The position numbers and the translations under genes are program-made. A stretch of 64,000 nucleotides of DNA from Candidatus Thiodiazotropha sp. (ex Epidulcina cf. delphinae) (GTDB lineage: Bacteria > Pseudomonadota > Gammaproteobacteria > Chromatiales > Chromatiaceae). Below the pieces are notes generated by a model. The model was not told where the DNA came from, ran no database searches, and saw only the letters and a list, made by a program, of their open reading frames with translations. Shown here piece by piece: positions 1-7,508 of this stretch; position 1 is the stretch's first letter, and each line of letters begins with the position of its first letter. The stretch is from the NCBI GenBank assembly GCA_025656455.1, contig JAHXHS010000024.1:1-64000 (forward strand), read 5' to 3'.

Positions 1-86
1 AAGGGCGCTGCCATTGCCTGCGCGCTGCGCCTGGTCTTGAGGCATTGACGGGCCTCTGATTGGTACAGTTTATACGTTACACCACA
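1..86. mobile_element. Right end of a MITE-like element (family A), cut by the window edge
   Basis: These 86 bases are identical to 37446–37531, the right part of the complete family A element at 37250–37554. They include the right arm of an internal hairpin (TTGAGGCATTGACGGGCC) and the 30-base inner terminal repeat that ends in CGTTACACCACA. Beyond base 86 the sequence departs from the 37.5 kb copy, although a TGCCGGGTTAATAG motif like that copy's outer end recurs at 162–175. No protein is encoded. The left half lies outside the window. Confidence 0.85.
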
Positions 87-161
87 CTAGCTTGCATTGT
101 CATTTTACGCATCCGTCGCAACATCAGTAGAGATTGCAGGAAAATAGCAATAGAAACGGGA

Positions 162-175
162 TGCCGGGTTAATAG
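162..175. repeat. TGCCGGGTTAATAG end motif
   Basis: The same 14-base motif, with small changes, occurs at 4635, 13618, 37541 and 61020 and inverted at about 37250. At 37.25 and 37.54 kb it forms the outer ends of family A. Here its TTA (169–171) is the stop codon of the leftward MFS gene, so the repeat end defines that protein's C-terminus. Confidence 0.7.
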
Positions 176-1371
176 GTGTTTCCAGTCAACGTAGAGAAGA
201 CGAAGCGGCTTTCCCGGCCCTGGGCAGGGGCGTCCGGTACGAAAAGCGAGAGCAGAAAAGAGAGTGCCGCCATTGCCGCGCCGGCATAGAAGACCAGGCT
301 GGGGGAGCTCAGCCAGATAAAACCGAATGCCGCGGGTATGATCACAGCGGCAATGTGATTGATGGAGAAACTGACGCCTGCGGTAGAGGCGATATCCTCG
401 GGCGCGGCGATCTTCTGGAAATAGGTTTTCAGGGCGATAGCCATGGCGAAGAAGAGATGGTCGATGACGTAGAGTCCGGCGGCGATCCAAGCGGTCTCCA
501 CCAGCGCATAACCGCTAAACACCAGGATCAGCCCCGCATATTCGATCAGCAGGGCTCGGTGTTCGCCGATTCGCCCGATCATCCGCCCGATACGCGGGGC
601 GAGGAAGACATTGATGCCGGCATTGATCAAAAACAGCATGGCGATCTGGGACACGCTGTAGCCGAACTTCTCCACCATCAGAAAGCCGGCGAACACCACG
701 AAGATCTGGCGGCGTGCGCCGGACATGAAAGTCAGGGTGTAATAGAGCCAGTAGCGTTTACGCAGCACCATGTGTTTATGCTGTTCCGTTTTCTGCGGGA
801 ACATAGGGAATCCCAGCCAGGCGATCAGCGCGATGGCAACGGTAAGGCCGCCCATCACCAAATAGATCCAAAGGTAGTCCAACTTCAGCAGATCGTTGCC
901 CAGCCAAATCAGACCGAAAGTGACGATGGAGGCAAATGAGCCCGCGGCGATCAGGCGCCCGAGTGTTTCAGCGGAGCGGGATTTGTCGATCCACTGCAGG
1001 GCCAGGGAGGTTTGCAGGGTTTCGTAGTAGTGGAAGCCGATCGACATGATAACGGTGGTGATATACAGACCCACCACCGAGGGAAAGATGCCGGTAATAG
1101 CGGTCCCGATACCCAGCAGCGCCAGGGAGATGAAGGCCAGTCGCTGTTCCCGGATGAGCAGCAACAGAAATACCACGCCAAAGGCAAGGAAACCGGGGAT
1201 CTCCCTGAGGCTCTGCAGGATTCCCATCTCCCGGCCGGTGAAGGCGGCGCGCTCGATGGCAAAGTTGTTGAGCAGGGTCTGCCAGGCGGCGAAACTGAGC
1301 GGAACCGCGATCGCCATCAACAGCAGGAGAATCTCAGGTTGGCGGAATCTGGTCTGAATGGCTGTTCGCAT
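169..1371 (-). CDS. MFS transporter
   Basis: A 400-residue, very hydrophobic protein with about 10 to 12 membrane segments in two halves separated by a basic cytoplasmic loop near residue 200 (KTEQHKHMVLRKRYW). Its length and layout fit the major facilitator superfamily, which moves small solutes across the inner membrane by proton-coupled antiport or symport. Nothing identifies the substrate. The ATG at 1371 is the first plausible start and lies just before the first membrane segment. The stop codon lies inside an intergenic repeat motif, so the last residues may be repeat-derived. The gene is divergent from rpoZ and has no operon partner in view. Confidence 0.8.
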   Translation of the reverse strand: MRTAIQTRFRQPEILLLLMAIAVPLSFAAWQTLLNNFAIERAAFTGREMGILQSLREIPGFLAFGVVFLLLLIREQRLAFISLALLGIGTAITGIFPSVVGLYITTVIMSIGFHYYETLQTSLALQWIDKSRSAETLGRLIAAGSFASIVTFGLIWLGNDLLKLDYLWIYLVMGGLTVAIALIAWLGFPMFPQKTEQHKHMVLRKRYWLYYTLTFMSGARRQIFVVFAGFLMVEKFGYSVSQIAMLFLINAGINVFLAPRIGRMIGRIGEHRALLIEYAGLILVFSGYALVETAWIAAGLYVIDHLFFAMAIALKTYFQKIAAPEDIASTAGVSFSINHIAAVIIPAAFGFIWLSSPSLVFYAGAAMAALSFLLSLFVPDAPAQGRESRFVFSTLTGNTY

Positions 1372-1655
1372 ACGTGGGATTATGGGTGATTATCGCATCA
1401 GGCGATAGCAATATTGACCCGGCACCCAACCTAGGTTGGTGCGCCGCAGCCATTTTGTGTCTCCCTATCCAAGACGAATTTGCGCTAATTCGCGGACTCT
1501 TTAACCTTGATACTGAGTGGTAACAGATTTATTCACCCACTCGGTTTAGGGAAAGAACCCACCCCAGTGTTGGCTTTAGACGAATGCATGGTTTATCATT
1601 TCCCTCCTTTTTCCGGCCAAATGGCCCGTTCAACGACTCCTGTGGGGATTTACCG

Positions 1656-1928
1656 ATGGCGCGCGTGACAGTTGAAGATTGTATGGACTATGTGGATAAC
1701 CGCTTTGATCTGGTGTTGCTTGCCACCAAGCGGGCTCGCCAGCTGGTAAACGGCGTGGAGCCCTTGCTGCCCTGGGAAAACGACAAGCCTACCGTGATGG
1801 CGTTGCGTGAAATAGCCGAGGGGCTGATCACTCACCGTGACATGGACGCAAAGGCGGCAGAGGAAGAGATGGTAGTGGATGATGCGATGATGAACATCGA
1901 TGTGACTCCCATGGAGTCCGACAAATAA
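1656..1928 (+). CDS. rpoZ: DNA-directed RNA polymerase omega subunit
   Basis: A 90-residue protein beginning MARVTVEDC and containing the omega core [16 protein letters not shown], followed by an acidic tail. Omega binds the beta-prime subunit, helps polymerase assembly and in proteobacteria forms part of a ppGpp site. Its place directly before spoT is the usual gammaproteobacterial order and links it to the stringent response. The frame stays open upstream, but family alignment and an upstream GGGGA favour the ATG at 1656. The gmk gene that often precedes rpoZ is absent; an MFS gene lies divergently instead. Confidence 0.95.
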   Translation: MARVTVEDCMDYVDNRFDLVLLATKRARQLVNGVEPLLPWENDKPTVMALREIAEGLITHRDMDAKAAEEEMVVDDAMMNIDVTPMESDK

Positions 1929-2052
1929 TCACATTTGATCGATGGCGGTGTTCACGGCTGCTCGACGTCTCACATTCCGATCTTTTCGAAACTTGCATCA
2001 ATAGGTTGATTAGGCACAGAATCCGTCATATAGAGCGACGACGGAGTGCTGA

Positions 2053-4224
2053 ATGAACAACCCCCTGGGCATACTGGAAAAAGAGCAGGATACGCCACGT
2101 TTCCTGATCAGTGACCTGTGCGCCTATCTCGAAGAGTATATTTCCCCTGACCATATCCGCGAGGTCTATCGCGCCTATCTGTTCGGCGCCGAGGCCCATG
2201 TCGGGCAACACCGCAAGACCGGTGAGCCCTATATCTACCATCCGGTGGCGGTGGCCAGGATTCTCGCCGACATGCGCATGGATTACAAATGCCTGATGGC
2301 CGCCATTCTGCATGACGTCATCGAAGATACCCCGACCGCCAAGGAGCAGTTGGCGGAAACCTTCGATAGTGAGATCGCCGAACTGGTCGACGGCGTCAGT
2401 AAACTCTCAAAAATCGACTTCAATTCCCAGGCCGAGGCGCAGGCCGCCAGCCTGCGCAAGATGCTGCTGGCGATGACCAAGGATATCCGCGTCATCCTCA
2501 TCAAGCTCTCAGACCGGCTGCACAACATGCGCACCTTGGGGGTGATGAGGCCGGACAAATCCCGGCGGATCGCCAAGGAGACCCTGGATATCTTTGCCCC
2601 CATCGCTAATCGGCTGGGTATCAACAGCATGCGTCTGGAACTGGAGGAACTAGGGTTCGCCGCCTACTGGCCGATGCGCTACCGCGCCTTGAAAAATGCC
2701 GTGACGGATGCCCGGGGGCACCATCGGGAATTGGTGGAAAATGTGGAGACGGCGATACGCGCCCGTCTCGAGCAGGAGGATCTGCATGGCCAGGTGTTCG
2801 GCCGTCAGAAGCATCTCTACAGCATCTACAAGAAGATGGTGGAAAAGAAGTTGAGCTTTTCCGAAGTGGTGGATGTGTTTGCTTTCCGCATTGTTGTGGA
2901 CAAGGTCGACACCTGCTACCGCGTGATGGGCTCGGTGCACAATCTCTACAAACCGATGCCCGGTCGTTTCAAAGACTATATTGCCATTCCCAAGGCGAAC
3001 GGCTACCAGTCGCTGCACACGGTGCTGTTCGGTCCCCAGGGCATCCCCATCGAGATCCAGATTCGCACCGAGGAGATGGATAAATTGGCCGAGTCAGGCA
3101 TCGCCGCCCACTGGATGTACAAGACCGGGGAGGCCAGCGGCCAGTGGGTGAAATCCAGGGCCTCCGACTGGCTGCAGAATCTGCTGGAGATGCAGCAAGG
3201 GGTCGGCGATTCGATGGAGTTCCTCGAACATGTCAAGGTCGACCTGTTTCCCGACGAGGTCTATGTGTTTACCCCGCGAGGCCGCATCATGGTGTTGCCG
3301 AAAGGGGCCACGGTTGTCGATTTCGCCTACAGCGTGCATACCGACGTCGGTAACACCTGCGTAGCAGCCCGGGTGGATCGGCGCCTGGTGCCCCTGCGCA
3401 CCCGGCTGCACAACGGTCAGACGGTGGAGATCATCAATGCCGATAACGCCGGGCCGAGCCCAGCCTGGCTTAATTTCGTCGTTACCGGCAAGGCGAGGGC
3501 GAATATTCGCTCTTACTTGAAAAACCTCCAGGCCCAGGAGGCGGTGAATCTCGGCAAGCGCTTGCTGGAGCGCGAACTGAATCTGCTCTCCTTGCAGTTG
3601 GATCAAATCGACCAGGAACAGATCGACCGTCTGCTGAGCGAGTTTCGCCTCGAGAGCCTGGAGATGCTGTTGGCCGACATCGCCCTGGGCAACCATATGC
3701 CGATGCTGGTGGCGCGCCGCTTGGCCGGCGAGGAGCTGGCCCCGCCGGCGCCCGAGTCGAGTCAGCAGGAGTCGCTGCCCGCCGGGGTGTTGGCGATAAA
3801 GGGCACCGAAGGCATGGTGGTGAACTTTGCTAAGTGCTGCCGGCCCATCCCGGGAGACGCCATTGTCGGTGTTTTTAATCCGGGCAAGGGTATCGTGATA
3901 CACCGCCAGGGCTGCCACAATCTCGGTGACTACAAAAAGCATGGGCACAAATGGATCGAGGCGGAGTGGGAGACGGATGTGGAGGGAGAGTTCGCCACTA
4001 TGATCAAGGTTGAGTCGGGGAACCAGCGGGGTGTGCTGGCCTCAGTCGCATCCGCTATCTCTCAGCAGGGATCGAATATCGAACATGTAGGATCCGAAGA
4101 GCGTGACGGTCTCTCCTCGACCTTGGTGTTCGTCATTACCGTGAAGAACCGCCTGCATCTGGCCAGGCTCCTGCGGCAAGTGCGGTCGTTGCCATCCGTG
4201 ATGCGGATTTCCAGAGTTAAATAG
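2053..4224 (+). CDS. spoT: Bifunctional (p)ppGpp synthetase/hydrolase SpoT
   Basis: A 723-residue RelA/SpoT homologue that makes and degrades the alarmone (p)ppGpp in the cytoplasm. The HD hydrolase domain is intact (His63; HDVIEDT at 87–93). The synthetase domain carries RFKD at 305–308, the RXKD form found in bifunctional enzymes, not the EXDD form of RelA, and then the NGYQSLHT and EIQIRT blocks. A TGS domain (DEVYVFTPRG) follows, and a C-terminal ACT domain ends the protein. It lies 124 bases after rpoZ. In many relatives ridA follows at once; here a roughly 900-base repeat-rich insertion separates them, beginning two bases after the stop. Confidence 0.96.
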   Translation: MNNPLGILEKEQDTPRFLISDLCAYLEEYISPDHIREVYRAYLFGAEAHVGQHRKTGEPYIYHPVAVARILADMRMDYKCLMAAILHDVIEDTPTAKEQLAETFDSEIAELVDGVSKLSKIDFNSQAEAQAASLRKMLLAMTKDIRVILIKLSDRLHNMRTLGVMRPDKSRRIAKETLDIFAPIANRLGINSMRLELEELGFAAYWPMRYRALKNAVTDARGHHRELVENVETAIRARLEQEDLHGQVFGRQKHLYSIYKKMVEKKLSFSEVVDVFAFRIVVDKVDTCYRVMGSVHNLYKPMPGRFKDYIAIPKANGYQSLHTVLFGPQGIPIEIQIRTEEMDKLAESGIAAHWMYKTGEASGQWVKSRASDWLQNLLEMQQGVGDSMEFLEHVKVDLFPDEVYVFTPRGRIMVLPKGATVVDFAYSVHTDVGNTCVAARVDRRLVPLRTRLHNGQTVEIINADNAGPSPAWLNFVVTGKARANIRSYLKNLQAQEAVNLGKRLLERELNLLSLQLDQIDQEQIDRLLSEFRLESLEMLLADIALGNHMPMLVARRLAGEELAPPAPESSQQESLPAGVLAIKGTEGMVVNFAKCCRPIPGDAIVGVFNPGKGIVIHRQGCHNLGDYKKHGHKWIEAEWETDVEGEFATMIKVESGNQRGVLASVASAISQQGSNIEHVGSEERDGLSSTLVFVITVKNRLHLARLLRQVRSLPSVMRISRVK

Positions 4225-4260
4225 AATTTTGAATTGTGAATGTTGAGTTTTGAATTGCTG
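4225..4260. repeat. AT-rich heptamer-type repeat (AATTTTGAATT...), left side
   Basis: A run of TTTTGAATT-like units begins immediately after the spoT stop codon. The reverse-complement version (ATTCAAAATTC units) lies at 5068–5109, just before ridA, and another copy lies at 46592–46627 upstream of glutamate dehydrogenase. The two copies around the spoT–ridA gap face each other and bracket it. The run is non-coding. Confidence 0.7.
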
Positions 4261-4294
4261 ATGTGTGCTTCGCACGGGCTTTTTTTGAACCTTT

Positions 4295-4587
4295 AACCTA
4301 AAAACCGCAGTTGGACGGGGTGAAGTGTGCGCTTGCGGCGGTGCAGGGTAAGGGTCGCTCCTGCGCATCCCTGTGCTTGCGACACTTGTGCATCCCTGCA
4401 CGGCGCGCAACGCCTTGGAATAGTCATTCTATTCCAAGGCGTTGCAACGCAGCCATGCGCCGCCGCAAGCGTGCAATTCACCCCGTAGCGTGGTTCAGCC
4501 AGCAGGTGAATAGGCAAATCGAAGTCAATAGTTTGCATATCAGTAGTTTTGTATCAGGATGGAGCGGTCAACTGCGGTTTTTAGGTT
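4295..4587. mobile_element. MITE-like palindromic element (family B) in the spoT–ridA gap
   Basis: The element is bounded by about 19-base inverted repeats, AACCTAAAAACCGCAGTTG (4295–4313) and its complement (4569–4587). Inside are nested arms: CGGGGTGAA...GCTTGCGGCGG pairs with CCGCCGCAAGC...TTCACCCCG, and a near-perfect hairpin GCAACGCCTTGGAATAG/CTATTCCAAGGCGTTGC lies at about 4407–4446. No meaningful ORF is present. This structure is typical of non-autonomous elements or large REP-type palindromes; no second copy is in the window and the mobilising enzyme is unknown. Confidence 0.7.
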
Positions 4588-5067
4588 TAATCGATAGGCT
4601 TAACCGTTGAAGCCCTGAACACGACATATTGGGTTGCCGGGTTAATAACTATTCAATGTTGGTAAACCACCGCCTGTGGCGATGAGACACGAAGAGGTTC
4701 AGCCATACCGGCGTGCAGGGTGGTGACAGGTCCAGACGAAGAGATCAAAACAGGATTTTTGCTGAGAGCATGAAAAGAAATTCTCGCCAAGCCCGTCAAG
4801 GATCCCCATAGAAGGATGCAGCCCTGCCGCACTCTGTTTAAACGAGTCGGTAGTTTATTGTTATATAAAGACTTTTTTGTGGTCTGTGGTTGTGTGTGAG
4901 ATGATGATAAAACAGAGCGTTAGCATTCAACGCCTCTCATCCCCCCCCCCCACACACCCGGAGGGAAAGGGAGCAATGACGATACCCTCCCAGGGTAGAG
5001 TGAGGCAATGTGACTGCCACGAAACCAAATCAAAATATAGCGTGTGAGCAGAGCGAACACCCAATTG
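4588..5067. other. Unassigned intergenic stretch before ridA
   Basis: Nothing here reads as a gene. It contains a TTGCCGGGTTAATAAC repeat end at 4634–4650, a run of 11 C residues at 4941–4951 followed by ACACACCC, and AT-rich sequence at 4855–4910 that could hold a promoter. I found no convincing tRNA fold or conserved RNA motif by eye. Confidence 0.5.
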
Positions 5068-5109
5068 ATTCAAAATTCAAAATTCAACATTCAACATTCA
5101 AAATTAACA
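5068..5109. repeat. AT-rich heptamer-type repeat (ATTCAAAATTC...), right side
   Basis: Tandem ATTCAAA/ATTCAAC units lie immediately upstream of the ridA ribosome-binding site. They are the reverse complement of the units at 4225–4260. They remain open in the ridA frame, so automated callers may wrongly extend RidA upstream through them. Confidence 0.75.
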
Positions 5110-5127
5110 ACCAAGGAGTGTATTATC

Positions 5128-5511
5128 GTGAGCCGCGAAATAATCCGCACCGATCAAGCCCCTCAGGCCATAGGCACCTATTCCCAGGCGGTGAAGGTGG
5201 GTCAGACCGTCTATCTTTCCGGACAGATTCCACTGGCCCCTGAGACCATGGCGTTGGTGGAAGGTGGGATAGAGCGGCAGATCCGTCGGGTGTTCGATAA
5301 CCTGCAGGCGGTGGCCCGGGCCGCAGGCGGCAGTCTTGCCGAGGTGGTGAAATTGAATGTCTTTCTCACCGATCTGGGGGACTTTCCCATAGTGAACCAG
5401 GTGATGGCTGACTATTTTGTCCAGCCCTATCCCGCCAGGGCTGCCATCGGCGTGGCGGCCCTGCCGAAGAATGCGCAGGTCGAAATGGATGCCATCATGC
5501 AGCTTGAATAG
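5128..5511 (+). CDS. ridA: RidA family reactive enamine/imine deaminase
   Basis: A 127-residue protein with the RidA/YjgF signature: [10 protein letters not shown] near the N-terminus, LSGQIPL, and [13 protein letters not shown], whose Arg binds the substrate carboxylate, before a C-terminal VEMDAI. RidA hydrolyses reactive 2-aminoacrylate-type enamines released by PLP enzymes. The GTG at 5128 is chosen because it has a good AAGGAG at 5113–5118 and gives the standard family length; an upstream ATG at 5044 would add 28 residues translated from AT-rich repeats. The spoT–ridA pairing is common in gammaproteobacteria. Confidence 0.93.
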   Translation: MSREIIRTDQAPQAIGTYSQAVKVGQTVYLSGQIPLAPETMALVEGGIERQIRRVFDNLQAVARAAGGSLAEVVKLNVFLTDLGDFPIVNQVMADYFVQPYPARAAIGVAALPKNAQVEMDAIMQLE

Positions 5512-5614
5512 TAGGAAATGTTAAAGAAATGTTCGAAAATTCCGCTAGGCTATCTGCATAACCCTTATGTTTTGCCTCAAAAAGACGGTTTGAGTATGAG
5601 TTACAGTTAGAGAG

Positions 5615-6361
5615 ATGGACAGCCAATTCGAGCAGATGATTCAGGTCAATATTCAGGGGCGGGTGTTTGTCATCTGCCAGTCCCACGGTATTACCGACCC
5701 TACCATCATCGGCTACTACATCGAGATACTGGAGCAGGCGATCATCTCCCAGTTGACGGACGGGAGCACCCCGACGGATTTCCAACGAATACTCACCGAG
5801 CAGGTCGACTGGCTGGAGGCAGAGATCAGTCAGGTCAGCGTGAATCCCCAGCCCGCCGCTCCGTCGCAGACAACGGACGGGGTGGAGAGTGAAGGCGATG
5901 ATCAGAAGCCTGCTACGAAAACCACGAATAAAAAGGTCACGGGTTATATGCCGGAAGCCAAGTCCATGCCGGAACTCCTTAAAGATCGTCGTGCGATCAT
6001 CGAACATTTGTTGGACAACGACTGCATCACCCTCAAGCTGGTGACCCCCACAGAGGCAAAGAAGTTCAAGCACGGTCTGCTTGGACGCGAGCCCGAAGAG
6101 GCGGAAGAGGCGCTGGTCGCCCAGTTGCGAAACGTATTGCACAACCAGGTGCGCAAATTTATCCGCAAGCATAACGGGGGCCCTTGGGCAAGCGCCACGC
6201 TGCAGCACGATGTGCGCATGGATATCACCAAGACTCGCACCCTGCGTTCCCTGGTTACCCTGTCGAGGCAGCTATTGAACGAAAGAGAAGAGTGGTTATC
6301 GAAAACCAAGAACAGCCTGACCGGGCGCTTTTTCAGCGGCCGGGTAAAGATGGACAAATAG
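5615..6361 (+). CDS. Uncharacterised protein, 248 residues
   Basis: I do not recognise this family. The protein is soluble, with no signal peptide or membrane segment. Residues 1–75 look alpha/beta with hydrophobic helices. Residues 76–115 form a low-complexity linker rich in Pro, Gln, Thr and Lys. Residues 120–248 are helical and basic, with RKFIRKHNGGPW and an Arg/Lys-rich C-terminus. The two-part layout suggests separate binding modules, and the basic C-terminal half could contact nucleic acid or an acidic partner; this is speculation. It starts at an ATG after a weak GAGAG and ends 27 bases before the next gene, so they may be co-transcribed. Confidence 0.6.
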   Translation: MDSQFEQMIQVNIQGRVFVICQSHGITDPTIIGYYIEILEQAIISQLTDGSTPTDFQRILTEQVDWLEAEISQVSVNPQPAAPSQTTDGVESEGDDQKPATKTTNKKVTGYMPEAKSMPELLKDRRAIIEHLLDNDCITLKLVTPTEAKKFKHGLLGREPEEAEEALVAQLRNVLHNQVRKFIRKHNGGPWASATLQHDVRMDITKTRTLRSLVTLSRQLLNEREEWLSKTKNSLTGRFFSGRVKMDK

Positions 6362-6388
6362 CACAAGTACTCCACACTAGGGAACGAG

Positions 6389-6928
6389 ATGGGTAAGCGA
6401 TACGATCACATCAGCGATAAACACATTGATTTCATTATTCGCCAACAGCTTTTCTTTGTTGCAACCGCCTCTGCCGAGGGGCGAATCAACCTCTCCCCTA
6501 AAGGGTTGGACAGTCTGCGAATCGTCGACCCCAACCGGATCGTATGGTTGAATCTCACCGGCAGCGGCAATGAGACGGCCACCCATCTGCTGGAAGACGG
6601 CCGCATGACACTCATGTTCTGCGCCTTTGAGGGCGAACCCAAGATATTGAGGCTGTATGGCAAGGCAACCGCTCACCGTGAAGGCAGTGAGACCTGGGAT
6701 GCCCATATCGGCCGTTTCCCCCTACTCCCCGGCGCACGGCAGATCATTATCATGGATGTGGAGCTGGTGGCCTCCTCCTGCGGCTTCGGCGTACCTCTTT
6801 TCGACTATCTCGGGCAGCGGGAAGCGCTAACCGAGTGGGCGGAGAAAAAGGGCGACAAGGGCATCAGAGAATTTTGGGAAAAACGCAATAAACGCAGTGT
6901 CGACGGCAATCCCACCGATTTAACCTGA
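6389..6928 (+). CDS. Pyridoxamine 5'-phosphate oxidase-family FMN-binding protein
   Basis: A 179-residue split-barrel flavoprotein of the PNPOx-like superfamily. N-terminal features include ISDKHIDFI, QQLFFVATAS and INLSPKGLDSLRI; a central LNLTGSGNETATHLLEDGRMTLMFCAFEG and LRLYGKA match the family core. Members bind FMN or F420 and act on varied substrates. This one is not the vitamin B6 enzyme PdxH, which is longer, so the substrate is unknown. The start has GGAACGAG just upstream, within a short repeat-like CCACACTAGGGA. It lies close behind the unknown gene. Confidence 0.85.
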   Translation: MGKRYDHISDKHIDFIIRQQLFFVATASAEGRINLSPKGLDSLRIVDPNRIVWLNLTGSGNETATHLLEDGRMTLMFCAFEGEPKILRLYGKATAHREGSETWDAHIGRFPLLPGARQIIIMDVELVASSCGFGVPLFDYLGQREALTEWAEKKGDKGIREFWEKRNKRSVDGNPTDLT

Positions 6929-6974
6929 CCCGTTGGGCCGGCATCGTGCAGAAACAGTAAAGTGAGATCAGGCC

Positions 6975-7391
6975 CTATTCACCGTAAAGGGTCATCATCA
7001 CCTGGCGTTGATGGGGGCGGGTGCGGTGCTCCCAAAGATAGATGCCCTGCCAGGTGCCGAGTGCGGCCCGGCCCTGGCGGATCGGCAGCGTCAGGTCGGA
7101 CTTGGTCAGGATGGAGCGGATATGCGCCGGCATGTCGTCCGGACCCTCCATGGTGTGATCGAACAGCCGGTCCCCGTCTGGCACCAGCCTGGTCATAAAG
7201 CGTTCCAGGTCTGAGCGTACCGTTGGATCGGCATTTTCGCACAGGATCAGCGAGGCGCTGGTGTGTTGAATAAAGAGATGGCAGATGCCGGTATCGAAGC
7301 CTGAGCGGTCAAGCGCCTCTGCCACTTGGCCTGTGATGTCGTAAGTATCGCGTCCACGAGTCTGAATGCGCAGTGTTTCCTGTGCCACCAT
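6975..7391 (-). CDS. YjbQ/UPF0047 family protein
   Basis: A 138-residue protein with the family signature: FIQHTSASLILCENADPTV, a central DDMPAHIRSIL and a C-terminal GTWQGIYLWEHR. Members are small beta-rich trimeric proteins; some can make thiamine phosphate in vitro, and NCBI names the family a secondary thiamine-phosphate synthase enzyme. The in vivo role is unsettled. The ATG at 7391 is chosen over the upstream start at 7478 because it has GGAGA spaced correctly and gives the usual length. It is divergent from recG across about 117 bases, which must hold both promoters. Confidence 0.88.
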   Translation of the reverse strand: MVAQETLRIQTRGRDTYDITGQVAEALDRSGFDTGICHLFIQHTSASLILCENADPTVRSDLERFMTRLVPDGDRLFDHTMEGPDDMPAHIRSILTKSDLTLPIRQGRAALGTWQGIYLWEHRTRPHQRQVMMTLYGE

Positions 7392-7508
7392 CTTTGCGTT
7401 TCTCCTGGTTGATCTGGCATGCTTGCGTGGTGTTCCCGTCCAGGATGCCGAAATCGTCAAACAGCAGGGGCACGACACAAGCCAATCATACAGTGAAAGC
7501 GAGCCACA

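Noticed and set aside
4941..4951. Run of 11 C residues as a phase-variation switch
   Set aside because: It lies in non-coding sequence about 180 bases from the nearest start and within repeats; length variation is possible but no gene is clearly affected.
5044..5127. N-terminal extension of RidA
   Set aside because: It is translated from AT-rich tandem repeats; the GTG at 5128 has a strong ribosome-binding site and gives the family length.
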